Source: Aquimarina spinulae
GTDB lineage: Bacteria > Bacteroidota > Bacteroidia > Flavobacteriales > Flavobacteriaceae
Reading direction: 5' to 3'
Assembly (NCBI RefSeq): GCF_943373825.1
Contig: NZ_CALSBP010000002.1
Location: forward strand, 3,399,501 to 3,463,500
Length of the DNA: 64,000 nt
Shown: one piece after another, positions 1 through 8,600 of the stretch
Layout: every line of letters begins with the position of its first letter
Position numbering within the stretch: position 1 is the stretch's first letter
Translations under genes and position numbers: made by a program
The notes under the pieces: model-generated
Seen by the model: the letters and a program-made list of their open reading frames with translations, nothing else
Told to the model about the DNA's origin: nothing
The model's database searches: none

Positions 1-2605
1 CTCTAAATGTAATATTTTGGTTAAACAGCGCGCTTGTATTATATCGATTAACTTCATTAAATCGCACATAGATATCATAATCTTCTCCTTCTTTTTTATA
101 AACTCCGGCTTTTTCTCCAAAGATTGAACGACGTAATTGATTACCAACCTGGCCGGCAGCCACACCTAATTCACCTGCTTTTTCACGATCTACAACCACT
201 TGCATAGCAGGTTTCCCTTTATTAACATCAATTTTTAATTCCTCAATACCAGGGATGTTTTTTTCATTAATAAAGTTACGCATTTGTTCTGCAATATTGA
301 TCAGTTCGTCATAATCGGGCCCCTCGATTTCAATATTAATAGGGTATCCTGCAGGAGGACCTACTGCATCTTTTTCTACAGAAATAGCAACCCCAGGATA
401 AATTCCTTTTAAGGCATCCTGTACTTTTTGGCGAAGTACTTCAGAATCTTTTCCTTTTCTGAATTTGTATTCCCTCATCACCGCTATGATTTTAGCACGA
501 TGTGGCATTTCTGCACTGCTTCCTCCATCGGTTTGTGGATTAAATGCACCTTCTCCTACTTGAGAAACCGCAGTTTCTACCAAGAAATTATGATCTTTTC
601 CTTCTATATATTCCTTACTGTTTAAGACAGCATATACCCTCTTTTCGATATCAATAGTAATTTCATTGGTTTTTTTGATATCAGTACCCTGCGGATATTC
701 AATATAAACGATAATTTGGTTGGGTTTGTTATCAGGAAAGAATTCAATTTTAGTACGTTGATTCCCAACAGAAGCTCCAAACATTGCAAATACAATAAAT
801 AGGAGTAAAAATGTTCCAAAGGTAAATCCATAGACACGCCATCCTTTTAAAGCAAAGGCTAGAAATTTTTGATATTTATTTTCTAACCAGGCCAGAATTC
901 TTTTTTGAAAGAAATTTGCCCCTTTTTTAAGCACATATTTGTATACCCAGAACATGATTGCAGTAAAGATCATAAGGCTTCCTAAGCCTCTTACAGCTCC
1001 TCCAAAGATGAGTATAAAAATACCAATACCTCCTAAAATAGCACTTAAGCGTATCAATTGTTTTACAGAGAGTTCTTTTTCTCCAATTTCCATAAATTGG
1101 GAAACCAACATAGAGTTAATAAATATCGCTACAAATAGAGAGGATCCAAGTACTACCGATAAAGTAATAGGGAAATATATCATAAACTGTCCCATTACAC
1201 CAGGCCACATTCCTAAAGGAACGAATGCTGCTACTGTAGTCAAAGTCGAGATGATTATTGGAAATGCAATTTCACCAATACCTTTTTTTGCGGCTTGTAT
1301 TCTCGACATGCCTTCTTCTTCCATCAAACGGTATACATTTTCTACTACTACAATACCATTATCTACCAACATTCCTAATCCCATGATTAATGCAAATAGG
1401 ATCATAGTATTCATAGTATATCCCAAAGCAGATAGAATCATAAAGGACATAAACATAGACATAGGAATAGCAAACCCAACAAATAATGCGTTTCTAAATC
1501 CTAAGAAGAACATCAATACTCCAACCACCAATATGATCCCGAAAATAATATTGTTGACCAGATCATTTACCTGGTTAATAGTTTTCGAAGATTCATCGTT
1601 AGCAATATTTATATTTAAATCCTTAGGGAATACATTTTCTTCGGCATCTACTATGATTTTCCTTATTTTTTCGGCAGCTTCGACCATGTTTTTACCAGAG
1701 CGTTTTTTAACTTCGAGCATGACTACATTGTTCCCAAAATCTCTGGCATAAGTAGTTTTGTCTTCATCTCTAAAAGTTACTTTGGCAATATCACGCAAAT
1801 ACACTGCACCATCCTGAGATTTAACAACAAAATCATCTAATTGTAAAGGATTATTGATTTCACCTAATATTCTAATAGTACGTCTTTGTCCATTAGTAAT
1901 CATATTTCCGGCAGACATAGTAATATTTCCATTACGGATTGCATTAATGATATCATCAAAACTTACTTTGGCAGCCATCATTTTATAGATATCCACAGCA
2001 ACTTCTACTTCTTTTTCCTGAGCACCTCTGATGTCTACTTTTTTGATTTCGGATAGATCTTCAATTTTATCTTCAAGGTATTCTCCGAATTTTTTTAATT
2101 GATCAACTGGGTAATCTCCAGTGATGTTGATGGCCATAATCGGAGTTTCTTCAGAAATACTTAAATCAAAAACATTAGGTTCTACCTTAGCACCATTAAA
2201 AGTAGGCCAGTCTTCATTTGCTTTTTCAGAATCGACTTCATCTTTTACCTTTTGCTTAGCTGCCGGTACAGAAAGTTCTTCATCAAACTCTACGGTTATA
2301 ATGGCATAATCTTCTTGAGAAGTTGAAACAACCTCTACTACATTACTTACATTTTTTAATTTATCCTCTAGTGGATCAACGATTAGGCGTTCTATATCTT
2401 CTGCGGTATTTCCTGGATAAGGAACACTAATGTATATTTTGGTTTCATTGATCTCAGGAAAATTTTCTCGTGGCATAGAAAAATATGCCGAAAGCCCTAA
2501 AATCAGAAATATCCCAATCATTACATAGATGGTAGTAGGGTTATCTATAGCCCAAGATGATAATTTAAATTCCTTATCTACCTTTTTCTTATTAACTTCT
2601 TCCAT
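1..2605 (-). CDS. RND efflux transporter permease, partial (C-terminus beyond window)
   Basis: This is the inner-membrane proton-driven pump of a tripartite RND efflux system. The frame is open from the ATG at 2605 to the window edge (about 868 codons), so the last part of the protein is outside. Visible features are a short cytoplasmic tail, TM1 near residues 25-42, the PRENFPEI segment typical of the start of the porter domain, a block of TM helices around residues 330-500, and a second porter domain after residue 580. The TM4 motif reads LVDNGIVVVEN near residue 410: the first proton-relay Asp of AcrB (LVDD) is kept and the second is Asn. It is the last gene of a tetR-tolC-hlyD-RND operon, 7 bp after the adaptor gene. 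The family call is secure; the substrate cannot be read from the sequence. Confidence 0.93.
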   Translation of the reverse strand, partial: MEEVNKKKVDKEFKLSSWAIDNPTTIYVMIGIFLILGLSAYFSMPRENFPEINETKIYISVPYPGNTAEDIERLIVDPLEDKLKNVSNVVEVVSTSQEDYAIITVEFDEELSVPAAKQKVKDEVDSEKANEDWPTFNGAKVEPNVFDLSISEETPIMAINITGDYPVDQLKKFGEYLEDKIEDLSEIKKVDIRGAQEKEVEVAVDIYKMMAAKVSFDDIINAIRNGNITMSAGNMITNGQRRTIRILGEINNPLQLDDFVVKSQDGAVYLRDIAKVTFRDEDKTTYARDFGNNVVMLEVKKRSGKNMVEAAEKIRKIIVDAEENVFPKDLNINIANDESSKTINQVNDLVNNIIFGIILVVGVLMFFLGFRNALFVGFAIPMSMFMSFMILSALGYTMNTMILFALIMGLGMLVDNGIVVVENVYRLMEEEGMSRIQAAKKGIGEIAFPIIISTLTTVAAFVPLGMWPGVMGQFMIYFPITLSVVLGSSLFVAIFINSMLVSQFMEIGEKELSVKQLIRLSAILGGIGIFILIFGGAVRGLGSLMIFTAIMFWVYKYVLKKGANFFQKRILAWLENKYQKFLAFALKGWRVYGFTFGTFLLLFIVFAMFGASVGNQRTKIEFFPDNKPNQIIVYIEYPQGTDIKKTNEITIDIEKRVYAVLNSKEYIEGKDHNFLVETAVSQVGEGAFNPQTDGGSSAEMPHRAKIIAVMREYKFRKGKDSEVLRQKVQDALKGIYPGVAISVEKDAVGPPAGYPINIEIEGPDYDELINIAEQMRNFINEKNIPGIEELKIDVNKGKPAMQVVVDREKAGELGVAAGQVGNQLRRSIFGEKAGVYKKEGEDYDIYVRFNEVNRYNTSALFNQNITFR

Positions 2606-2612
2606 AGGAGTG

Positions 2613-3779
2613 TTAGTTTAAAATTTTAACTTTCTGACCATCTTTTACACTTCTTGCACCTTCACTAATTATAGCATCACCACTATTAAGACCTTTGGTA
2701 ATCTCTATGAGGTCTCCTTGTGTTTTCCCTGTTTTAATAATTACTCTTTTGGCTTCCGCAATATTTTCAGAATTCTTATCCAGAGTAACATAAGTATATT
2801 GATCTCCTTCTGCATTTTCAGAAATGATACTTTGTGGGATTAGTATCGCTTTTTCATTAGTGTAATCATTAATTTTTACTTTGGCAGTAAGATTTGGTTT
2901 TATGGTTCCTCCATTCGAAGGAATACCAACTTCTACCATAAAAGAACGATTGTTTGGATTGATATAATTTCCTACTTGGCGAATCTTTGTGTTAATTGTC
3001 TTTCCAAGAATTGGGAAATATACTTCTACATCTTTTCCTTTAGTGATATTTGGGATATAACGCTCCGGGACTTCTGTTTCGATATACATATCATTTAAAT
3101 TAACAATGCGTATTAATGCAGACTGTCCGGGAGAGACAACACTTCCCTGTTCTGTAATAACATCATCAATAATACCAGAAAATGGTGCGTTTACAGTTGT
3201 TTTTGCTAATTGGCGTTTGATCTGGTTTACCACATTTTGTTGAGCTTCAAAATTTGTTTTAGCTTCCAGGTATTGAATTTCTGAACCAATTTTTTGATCC
3301 CATAGTCTTTTTTGACGATCAAATGTTGTTTTTGCTAATTGTGCCTGTACTTCTACCTGAGACAATTGTTGGCTTAATCCACCATCATCAATTCTGGCTA
3401 ATAATTGTCCTTTAGATACTTTTTGTCCTTCTTTAACATAAACTCGGGTTAAGATACCGCCCATTTCGGGATACAGAACTATATTCTTTTTGGTTTCAAC
3501 ATTTCCTTGTAACTCCAGAAAATGATTAAACAAAGTATCTTTGGCCATAATCGTAGTTACCAAAGGAAGTTTTTTTACAGAATCTAAAGAAGCGATTGCC
3601 TCGTCTAATTGTTTTAATTGATCAGCAACAGCTTGTTGCTCGGCTACTATCTCGGTTCTTTTTGCACGTAATGCTTGTAGATTACCGTCTTCTATAATTT
3701 TATCAATAGACTTTGTATTATTTTGTCCACATGAAATGATAAGAAGTGATATAGATAATATGGTAAGTATCTTTTTCAT
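2613..3779 (-). CDS. RND efflux periplasmic adaptor (HlyD/MFP family) lipoprotein
   Basis: This 388-residue membrane-fusion protein links the RND pump to the outer-membrane channel. The N-terminus is a lipoprotein signal with lipobox LIISC, so Cys17 is probably lipidated. An N-terminal coiled-coil segment (residues about 25-70) comes before the usual adaptor order of lipoyl half-motif (YVKEGQKVSKGQLLARID), alpha-hairpin, second lipoyl half (TVNAPFSGIIDDV), then beta-barrel and membrane-proximal domains. It lies between the TolC-like gene (7 bp gap) and the RND gene (7 bp gap), which implies a single transcript and one complex. Confidence 0.93.
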   Translation of the reverse strand: MKKILTILSISLLIISCGQNNTKSIDKIIEDGNLQALRAKRTEIVAEQQAVADQLKQLDEAIASLDSVKKLPLVTTIMAKDTLFNHFLELQGNVETKKNIVLYPEMGGILTRVYVKEGQKVSKGQLLARIDDGGLSQQLSQVEVQAQLAKTTFDRQKRLWDQKIGSEIQYLEAKTNFEAQQNVVNQIKRQLAKTTVNAPFSGIIDDVITEQGSVVSPGQSALIRIVNLNDMYIETEVPERYIPNITKGKDVEVYFPILGKTINTKIRQVGNYINPNNRSFMVEVGIPSNGGTIKPNLTAKVKINDYTNEKAILIPQSIISENAEGDQYTYVTLDKNSENIAEAKRVIIKTGKTQGDLIEITKGLNSGDAIISEGARSVKDGQKVKILN

Positions 3780-3786
3780 AATATGG

Positions 3787-5148
3787 TTAATTATTATTTG
3801 GTGTATTTAAAATCGTTTCTAGTTCAGCCTTTTTGTTGATAATATTAAGCATAGCATTCAATACTTCATTCTGAGAAGAGTATAGCTGTAATTGCGCTTG
3901 TCTTAATTCAAAACTAGAGGCAAGGCCTTCTGTGTATTTAATCTGATTTTTTTTCTCTATTCGCTCTGCTAGTGTGAGATTTTGCTTTGAAGTATCATAA
4001 CTTTCTATCGAAAATTTATAATCACTTATTGCAGTATCATACTTAAGTTGTATTTCCCGTTGAATTCTCAAAAAATCGGTTCTCGATTGTTCGTCAGCTA
4101 TTCTGGCCTGTTGTGTTCTGGCACTTCTTTTTAAAGAACTGAAAATCGGAATCTTCAGGCTCGCTCCCAAAATAGAAGATTGAAACCAGCGTTGATCACT
4201 ATCCAAAAAAGTAAAAGAATTACTATTGGCTTGTGTACCATAATTAACAAAAGCAGACAAAGAAGGGAGTGCCCTACTTTTTTCTAGTTTTAACTCTAAC
4301 CGCGTTTGTTCGGTAAGAAGGTGTGCTAATCTGTAATCTATATTATTTTCTATGTTAAATGGTTTGGCAGTAACAGATTGATCCATGTTTTTTAAAGCAA
4401 GACCATCTAAATTATCGGAAAACACAATATTCGAATCAACAGGAACTCCAAGAGTTAAATTAAACATTTGCATAGCGATTTTTTCTAACCGTTCTGCGTT
4501 ATTAAACTGATTCTTAATCTGTAATAAAGTAATTTGTAGTTGTTCTACATCTTCTTCTTCGGCCAGACCATTCTCAAAAATCTTCTTTGTTTCCAGATAA
4601 TTTTTCTCTAGAGTAGCGACATTATTTTTAAGAATCTTTACGCTTTCCTGAGCCACAAGTACACTTCCATATGCGTTAATGACACCTTTACGGACTTCGA
4701 GTTGGGTTTTTTCTTCAACATCATTGTTATATTGTAAAAAACTCTTTGCGGCTTGTAAACCAACTAAATAAGAACCATCAAAAATAAGCTGACTTAGAGT
4801 TGCTGTTGCCGATGCTTGTTGTTTTGTTCCAAAAACAACAGGAACAAAAGTCCCAGGCTCTCCGCCGGTAACTTCTCCTGGTAATAGCGAAACAGGTTGT
4901 TTTAATTGATTTTGATAATCGACCAATGCGCTAATTTGAGGAAGACCATCTGCTGTGGTTTCCCATTTTCTTTTAAGTGCTTTTGCTACATCACGTCTTG
5001 CATTAATAGATTGATAACTGTTTTCTAATGCGAATTCTATCGCTTCATCTAGTGTAAAGGAATATGAAGAATTTGCTGGTGGCTGTTGGGCTAATATTGT
5101 GGTTGTAAATAACCAACCCAGACAGATTAACCAAAGGTTGTTTCTCAT
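3787..5148 (-). CDS. TolC-family outer-membrane efflux channel
   Basis: A 453-residue outer-membrane efflux protein with an N-terminal signal peptide (hydrophobic LICLGWLFTTTILAQ). Long helical stretches and the internally repeated architecture of the OEP family follow, including an LTLAERIEKKNQIKYTEGLASS segment near the C-terminus that is typical of the second repeat. It forms the exit duct for the adaptor and pump encoded just downstream. The start lies 5 bp after the stop of the TetR gene, so regulator and pump are co-transcribed. Confidence 0.93.
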   Translation of the reverse strand: MRNNLWLICLGWLFTTTILAQQPPANSSYSFTLDEAIEFALENSYQSINARRDVAKALKRKWETTADGLPQISALVDYQNQLKQPVSLLPGEVTGGEPGTFVPVVFGTKQQASATATLSQLIFDGSYLVGLQAAKSFLQYNNDVEEKTQLEVRKGVINAYGSVLVAQESVKILKNNVATLEKNYLETKKIFENGLAEEEDVEQLQITLLQIKNQFNNAERLEKIAMQMFNLTLGVPVDSNIVFSDNLDGLALKNMDQSVTAKPFNIENNIDYRLAHLLTEQTRLELKLEKSRALPSLSAFVNYGTQANSNSFTFLDSDQRWFQSSILGASLKIPIFSSLKRSARTQQARIADEQSRTDFLRIQREIQLKYDTAISDYKFSIESYDTSKQNLTLAERIEKKNQIKYTEGLASSFELRQAQLQLYSSQNEVLNAMLNIINKKAELETILNTPNNN

Positions 5149-5153
5149 AGATA

Positions 5154-5753
5154 TTACTCTTTTATTAGTAGATTGTTTAAAATTTTTAATCCTTTTTCTG
5201 TTGCAATGCCCCTAACATGATATTCCAGATAATCTGCCATAAGCTGAGTTATAGGAAATTTTTGCATCGGAAACATTTCCTGATCCTTTATTCCGATCAT
5301 TCCATTAAAATATATTCTTGAAATAAATTGGATGTCTATATTTTTTCTAAAAACCTCCTTTTTTATTCCTCTATCCAGGTTTTCAATAACACACTCTTGC
5401 ATAACCTCAAATTGTTTTGCTTTAAGAGTTTTGTATATCTTCGGATAGTATTTTTGAAGTTGATATTGTGGTGCGGTCTTTTCATTTTTCAGATGATGCA
5501 TCACAAAAGCTTTAATTGCATACAATTCTTCGATAGGCCCATTTTTTTGATCTACAATAGTGTCTATTCCATTAGAAATAGTACAAAAAAGATGATCTGT
5601 AGTTGCCTTTACCAGTGCTGTTTTATTTTGAAAATGTGTGTAAATTGTCTTTTTAGAAATTCCCATCTCTGTAGCAAGATCATCCATTGTGACACTCTTA
5701 AAACCCAGGTTCAAAAACATATCATTAGCTTTTTCTATTATTTTGTCTTTCAT
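5154..5753 (-). CDS. TetR/AcrR-family transcriptional regulator of the efflux operon
   Basis: A 199-residue repressor when started at the ATG at 5753. The frame extends to 5825, but that extension carries no family sequence and would contain the promoter and operator. The N-terminal HTH is clear (IIEKANDMFLNLGFKSVTMD, then ISKKTIYTHFQNKTAL), followed by an all-helical ligand-binding domain. It heads the tetR-tolC-hlyD-RND operon and very likely represses itself and the pump through the inverted repeat at 5788-5815. The inducer is unknown. Confidence 0.9.
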   Translation of the reverse strand: MKDKIIEKANDMFLNLGFKSVTMDDLATEMGISKKTIYTHFQNKTALVKATTDHLFCTISNGIDTIVDQKNGPIEELYAIKAFVMHHLKNEKTAPQYQLQKYYPKIYKTLKAKQFEVMQECVIENLDRGIKKEVFRKNIDIQFISRIYFNGMIGIKDQEMFPMQKFPITQLMADYLEYHVRGIATEKGLKILNNLLIKE

Positions 5754-5774
5754 TAAAAGGGTTCTTTTTTTTGC

Positions 5775-5815
5775 CAAATGTACATCTGGAAACTTTAAAA
5801 ACAATAAAAGTTTCC
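5775..5815 (-). promoter_or_regulatory. efflux operon promoter with overlapping palindromic operator
   Basis: On the minus strand there is a TTG (-33 element) at 5804-5802, a 19-nt spacer, and TACATTTG at 5782-5775. This is an exact fit to the Bacteroidota TTG-N19-TAnnTTTG promoter. A perfect 9-bp inverted repeat, GGAAACTTT (5788-5796) and AAAGTTTCC (5807-5815) with a 10-nt spacer, covers the -33 element and the spacer. It starts 35 bp upstream of the tetR ATG. Binding there would block RNA polymerase, so TetR autorepression is inferred. Confidence 0.72.
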
Positions 5816-5936
5816 TGAGTTTCACAAATCTTTAACATTATGCCCAGATTTTGATCAATACAATGTTTTAAATACGAGATTATGATTAGCATTAGTTTTT
5901 TAAAAAGTTTCAATTACTTTAGCATAAAAAAATACT

Positions 5937-6911
5937 GTGCACACAATTTCTGATTATCAGAGGTATTTTTTAGAATATCTATCTAAAAAAACGATAACTA
6001 AAGAACCCAAGAATCTTTATGAACCAATATCTTATATTCTTAATCTTGGTGGTAAACGATTGCGGCCGATTTTGGTATTAATGGCTTCCGAAATTTTTGG
6101 AGGAGATTACAAAAAAGCTTTAGATGCAGCATTGGCTATAGAGGTTTTTCATAATTTTTCACTAATACATGATGATATAATGGATGATGCCCCTCTTAGG
6201 AGAGGAAAAGAAACTGTTCATGAAAAATGGGATATAAATACAGGAATTCTTTCTGGAGATGCAATGTTAATTAATGCTTATCAATTGTTTGAAAATTATG
6301 AAGGAAATACTTTTAGAGAGCTGGCTAAACTATTTACCAAGACAGCAATAGAAGTATGTGAAGGACAACAATATGATATTGATTTTGAAACCAGAGATGA
6401 TGTAACTATTCCCGAATATATCCAAATGATAGAATATAAGACGGCGGTTTTAGTTGGCGCAGCGATGAGAATGGGAGCTACCGTTGCTAATGCTCCAGAA
6501 GATTGTAGGTCCTCAATTTATGATTTTGGAAGATTATTAGGATTAGCATTTCAACTTCAGGATGATTATTTGGATGCTTTTGGGGATCCTAAGACTTTTG
6601 GTAAACAAGTAGGAGGGGATATTATTGAGAATAAAAAAACTATTTTGTATCTAAAAGCTTTGGAATTTGCAAGTGAAGAGGAGCGCATGCAATTAAAAGA
6701 ATTATTTTCTCTTACTCCTAATAACCCATCTCAAAAAATAGATATTATAAAACATCTTTTTGAGACTACCGGAGCAAAAGATAAAACACGATTAGAAATT
6801 GAAAAATATACCAATAAAGCATTTTCGGTTTTAGAAACCCTCTCTATTACAGAAGATAAAAAAGCGATATTGAAATCATTTGGAGAAAAATTAATGAATC
6901 GAAGTGTCTAA
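5937..6911 (+). CDS. polyprenyl (farnesyl/geranylgeranyl) diphosphate synthase
   Basis: A trans-isoprenyl diphosphate synthase of 324 residues that condenses IPP with allylic diphosphates. Both Asp-rich motifs are intact: DDIMD (residues 79-83) and DDYLD (209-213), together with GGKRLRP (38-44). Phe74, five residues before the first Asp motif, is the kind of aromatic residue that limits products to short chains, so C15-C20 is more likely than long-chain quinone tails (inference). The start used is GTG at 5937; it reproduces the usual N-terminus (xxISDYQRYFLEYL) and I see no in-frame ATG close upstream. It is transcribed divergently from tetR and overlaps the next gene by 8 bp. Confidence 0.9.
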   Translation: MHTISDYQRYFLEYLSKKTITKEPKNLYEPISYILNLGGKRLRPILVLMASEIFGGDYKKALDAALAIEVFHNFSLIHDDIMDDAPLRRGKETVHEKWDINTGILSGDAMLINAYQLFENYEGNTFRELAKLFTKTAIEVCEGQQYDIDFETRDDVTIPEYIQMIEYKTAVLVGAAMRMGATVANAPEDCRSSIYDFGRLLGLAFQLQDDYLDAFGDPKTFGKQVGGDIIENKKTILYLKALEFASEEERMQLKELFSLTPNNPSQKIDIIKHLFETTGAKDKTRLEIEKYTNKAFSVLETLSITEDKKAILKSFGEKLMNRSV

Positions 6912-7257
6912 CAGATATAATCTTATTACCGCAAAGCAATTAATAGATGAGGTGTCTAATTCTGATTTGTATCCTCAGTTTCTGGCGCAATTACAAAAAG
7001 ATCTGAATCGTGCAGGGATTGATTATGATATCAAAAGTAAAACACCTCAGGATCTGTTTTCTGAAGTGGCGTACTTGCTTGTTGAAAAATTGCAGAATGC
7101 TTTTAATGAGTATCTTAATTTGTTGTATGCTGTAGATGTCTCTGAAACTAAGATAAGAAGCCTGGATTCTGAAGATAGTGTTGATATAGCAGAATATGCT
7201 GCGTATTTGATTCTAAAGCGAGAGTGGCAAAAGGTTTGGTATAGAAACAAAGGATGA
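6904..7257 (+). CDS. conserved hypothetical protein
   Basis: A 117-residue cytoplasmic protein with no signal peptide or TM segment, rich in charged and helical sequence (predicted all-alpha). It starts with GTG at 6904, inside the end of the prenyl synthase gene (8-bp overlap), so it is translationally coupled to that gene. I recognise no domain. The tight coupling suggests a conserved partner of the isoprenoid gene or simply a shared transcript. Confidence 0.72.
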   Translation: MSNRYNLITAKQLIDEVSNSDLYPQFLAQLQKDLNRAGIDYDIKSKTPQDLFSEVAYLLVEKLQNAFNEYLNLLYAVDVSETKIRSLDSEDSVDIAEYAAYLILKREWQKVWYRNKG

Positions 7258-7325
7258 GATTCTATTGATCAAAAATTTATCTTAGATGTAAAATAGGATG
7301 TAGAATAACTAGAAATTTTAAACGT

Positions 7326-7952
7326 ATGAAGTTCTATAGTAGTATTTTCTTATTTTTTGTATTAACCATTAATTATGGTCAGGATATTTCTCAAGATAAG
7401 ATAAACATTTCTTATGAAGAGTTTTTGAGAGAAGTTGGTAAAAAAGAAAGAGATACTTTGATTAAACAATTATCCAAAAGATATCACTGTTCAGAATATT
7501 TCTCGGGGAACATTTACTATTATTATAAAAATGATCAATTAAAATTGATAAAGCATATCTATAAGCAAAACTGGGATAATAGTTTAGAATATTACTATAT
7601 CGAAAATGATACACTACAGTTATTTACAACATTTACCGAGATTATTCGATCTAATACTCGTTATACCAAGAGCGAAAGAGAAACGTCTTTTTCAATGGAG
7701 AAAGTGTTAGATGTTACCGAGAATCGAACATTTTTACAGCAAAATCGTATTGTAATGTGCCATGAAAGGAAGGATATGAAAAAACAATCAGAGTGGGATC
7801 AGGATTTTTTTAATACGCTTAGTTTTAAAAAAGCAGATTGTACTACAGATGTTGAAGATCTACGATATAAATATAGGACACTTCGCAAAGCTGAAAAAAA
7901 ACTCGTGAAATATGGAGGAAAACCACATAATTGTATTTTTTATTTGTGGTAA
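7326..7952 (+). CDS. hypothetical secreted protein
   Basis: A 208-residue protein with a classical signal peptide (FYSSIFLFFVLTINYGQ, cleavage after about residue 18). The mature part is rich in Lys, Glu and Tyr. It contains a YYYYKNDQLKLI stretch and an ENRTFLQQNRIVMC stretch of the kind seen in beta-strand repeats of cell-surface proteins, but I recognise no family. It is probably periplasmic or outer-membrane associated. It is convergent with the next gene, with 9 bp between the stops. Confidence 0.65.
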   Translation: MKFYSSIFLFFVLTINYGQDISQDKINISYEEFLREVGKKERDTLIKQLSKRYHCSEYFSGNIYYYYKNDQLKLIKHIYKQNWDNSLEYYYIENDTLQLFTTFTEIIRSNTRYTKSERETSFSMEKVLDVTENRTFLQQNRIVMCHERKDMKKQSEWDQDFFNTLSFKKADCTTDVEDLRYKYRTLRKAEKKLVKYGGKPHNCIFYLW

Positions 7953-7961
7953 GGCAATTTT

Positions 7962-8486
7962 TTAGAAAAACACACTAATAAATGGGGTGTAGGCGCTTCC
8001 GTAGATACTTTTATCACTGTCATAAAGGAGGTCATAACGAATACCAACACTTACATTACCTATACGGTAACCACCACCAATGAATAGCGACGGATACCAA
8101 TAATTTTCTTTCAGGTCTTGTGCGTTTTCAATTTCAAGAGTTCTCGAAACTCCCATTTCCTGAAACTCAAGTGAGAGTCGGATTTCTCGTATTGGGCTAT
8201 AAAAAGCAAGTACACTTCCTCCGTAATTGGTCGCTGTAAAATTGTTAGATTCGATATATCCAAAACTAACACCCATTCCGGCAGCAAATTGTTCATTAAA
8301 ATTATATAGTACTGATGGTTCGATTACCCCACTAAAAGTATCATTACCAAAACCAATTCCCAGATTGCCTCCAAAACTAACATTGGACCAAAAACCATCG
8401 TTTTGAGAATAACTTTTTTGTAAGGAAAATAAAATTGAAAGAACTAAGACAAGGATTTTAATATTTTGATGAACATTTACTTTCAT
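7962..8486 (-). CDS. small outer-membrane beta-barrel protein, family linked to sucA
   Basis: A 174-residue protein with an N-terminal signal peptide (KILVLVLSILFSLQKSYSQ). It continues with alternating hydrophobic/polar strands and Gly/Asn turns (FGGNLGIGFGNDTF, NFNEQFAAGMGVSFGYI, YRIGNVSVGIRYDLLYDSD) and a C-terminal aromatic residue (VFF). This fits an 8- to 10-stranded outer-membrane barrel. Relatives next to sucA in flavobacteria have been labelled alpha-ketoglutarate decarboxylase in databases (from memory); nothing in the sequence supports an enzyme. It is transcribed divergently from sucA. Confidence 0.75.
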   Translation of the reverse strand: MKVNVHQNIKILVLVLSILFSLQKSYSQNDGFWSNVSFGGNLGIGFGNDTFSGVIEPSVLYNFNEQFAAGMGVSFGYIESNNFTATNYGGSVLAFYSPIREIRLSLEFQEMGVSRTLEIENAQDLKENYWYPSLFIGGGYRIGNVSVGIRYDLLYDSDKSIYGSAYTPFISVFF

Positions 8487-8600
8487 TGTTAATTTTATGA
8501 AAAATTATAATATAAATATAAATAATTCGATACCTAATATACCGTAATTATTGTATTTTTGTGGCGTTTTATTATTTAAAAGACAGTTGAATACTTACAT

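Noticed and set aside
939..1751. A 270-codon open frame on the plus strand
   Set aside because: It is antisense to the RND permease, whose frame is continuous and carries family motifs. The plus-strand product is low-complexity Ile/Pro/Thr-rich sequence typical of a shadow.
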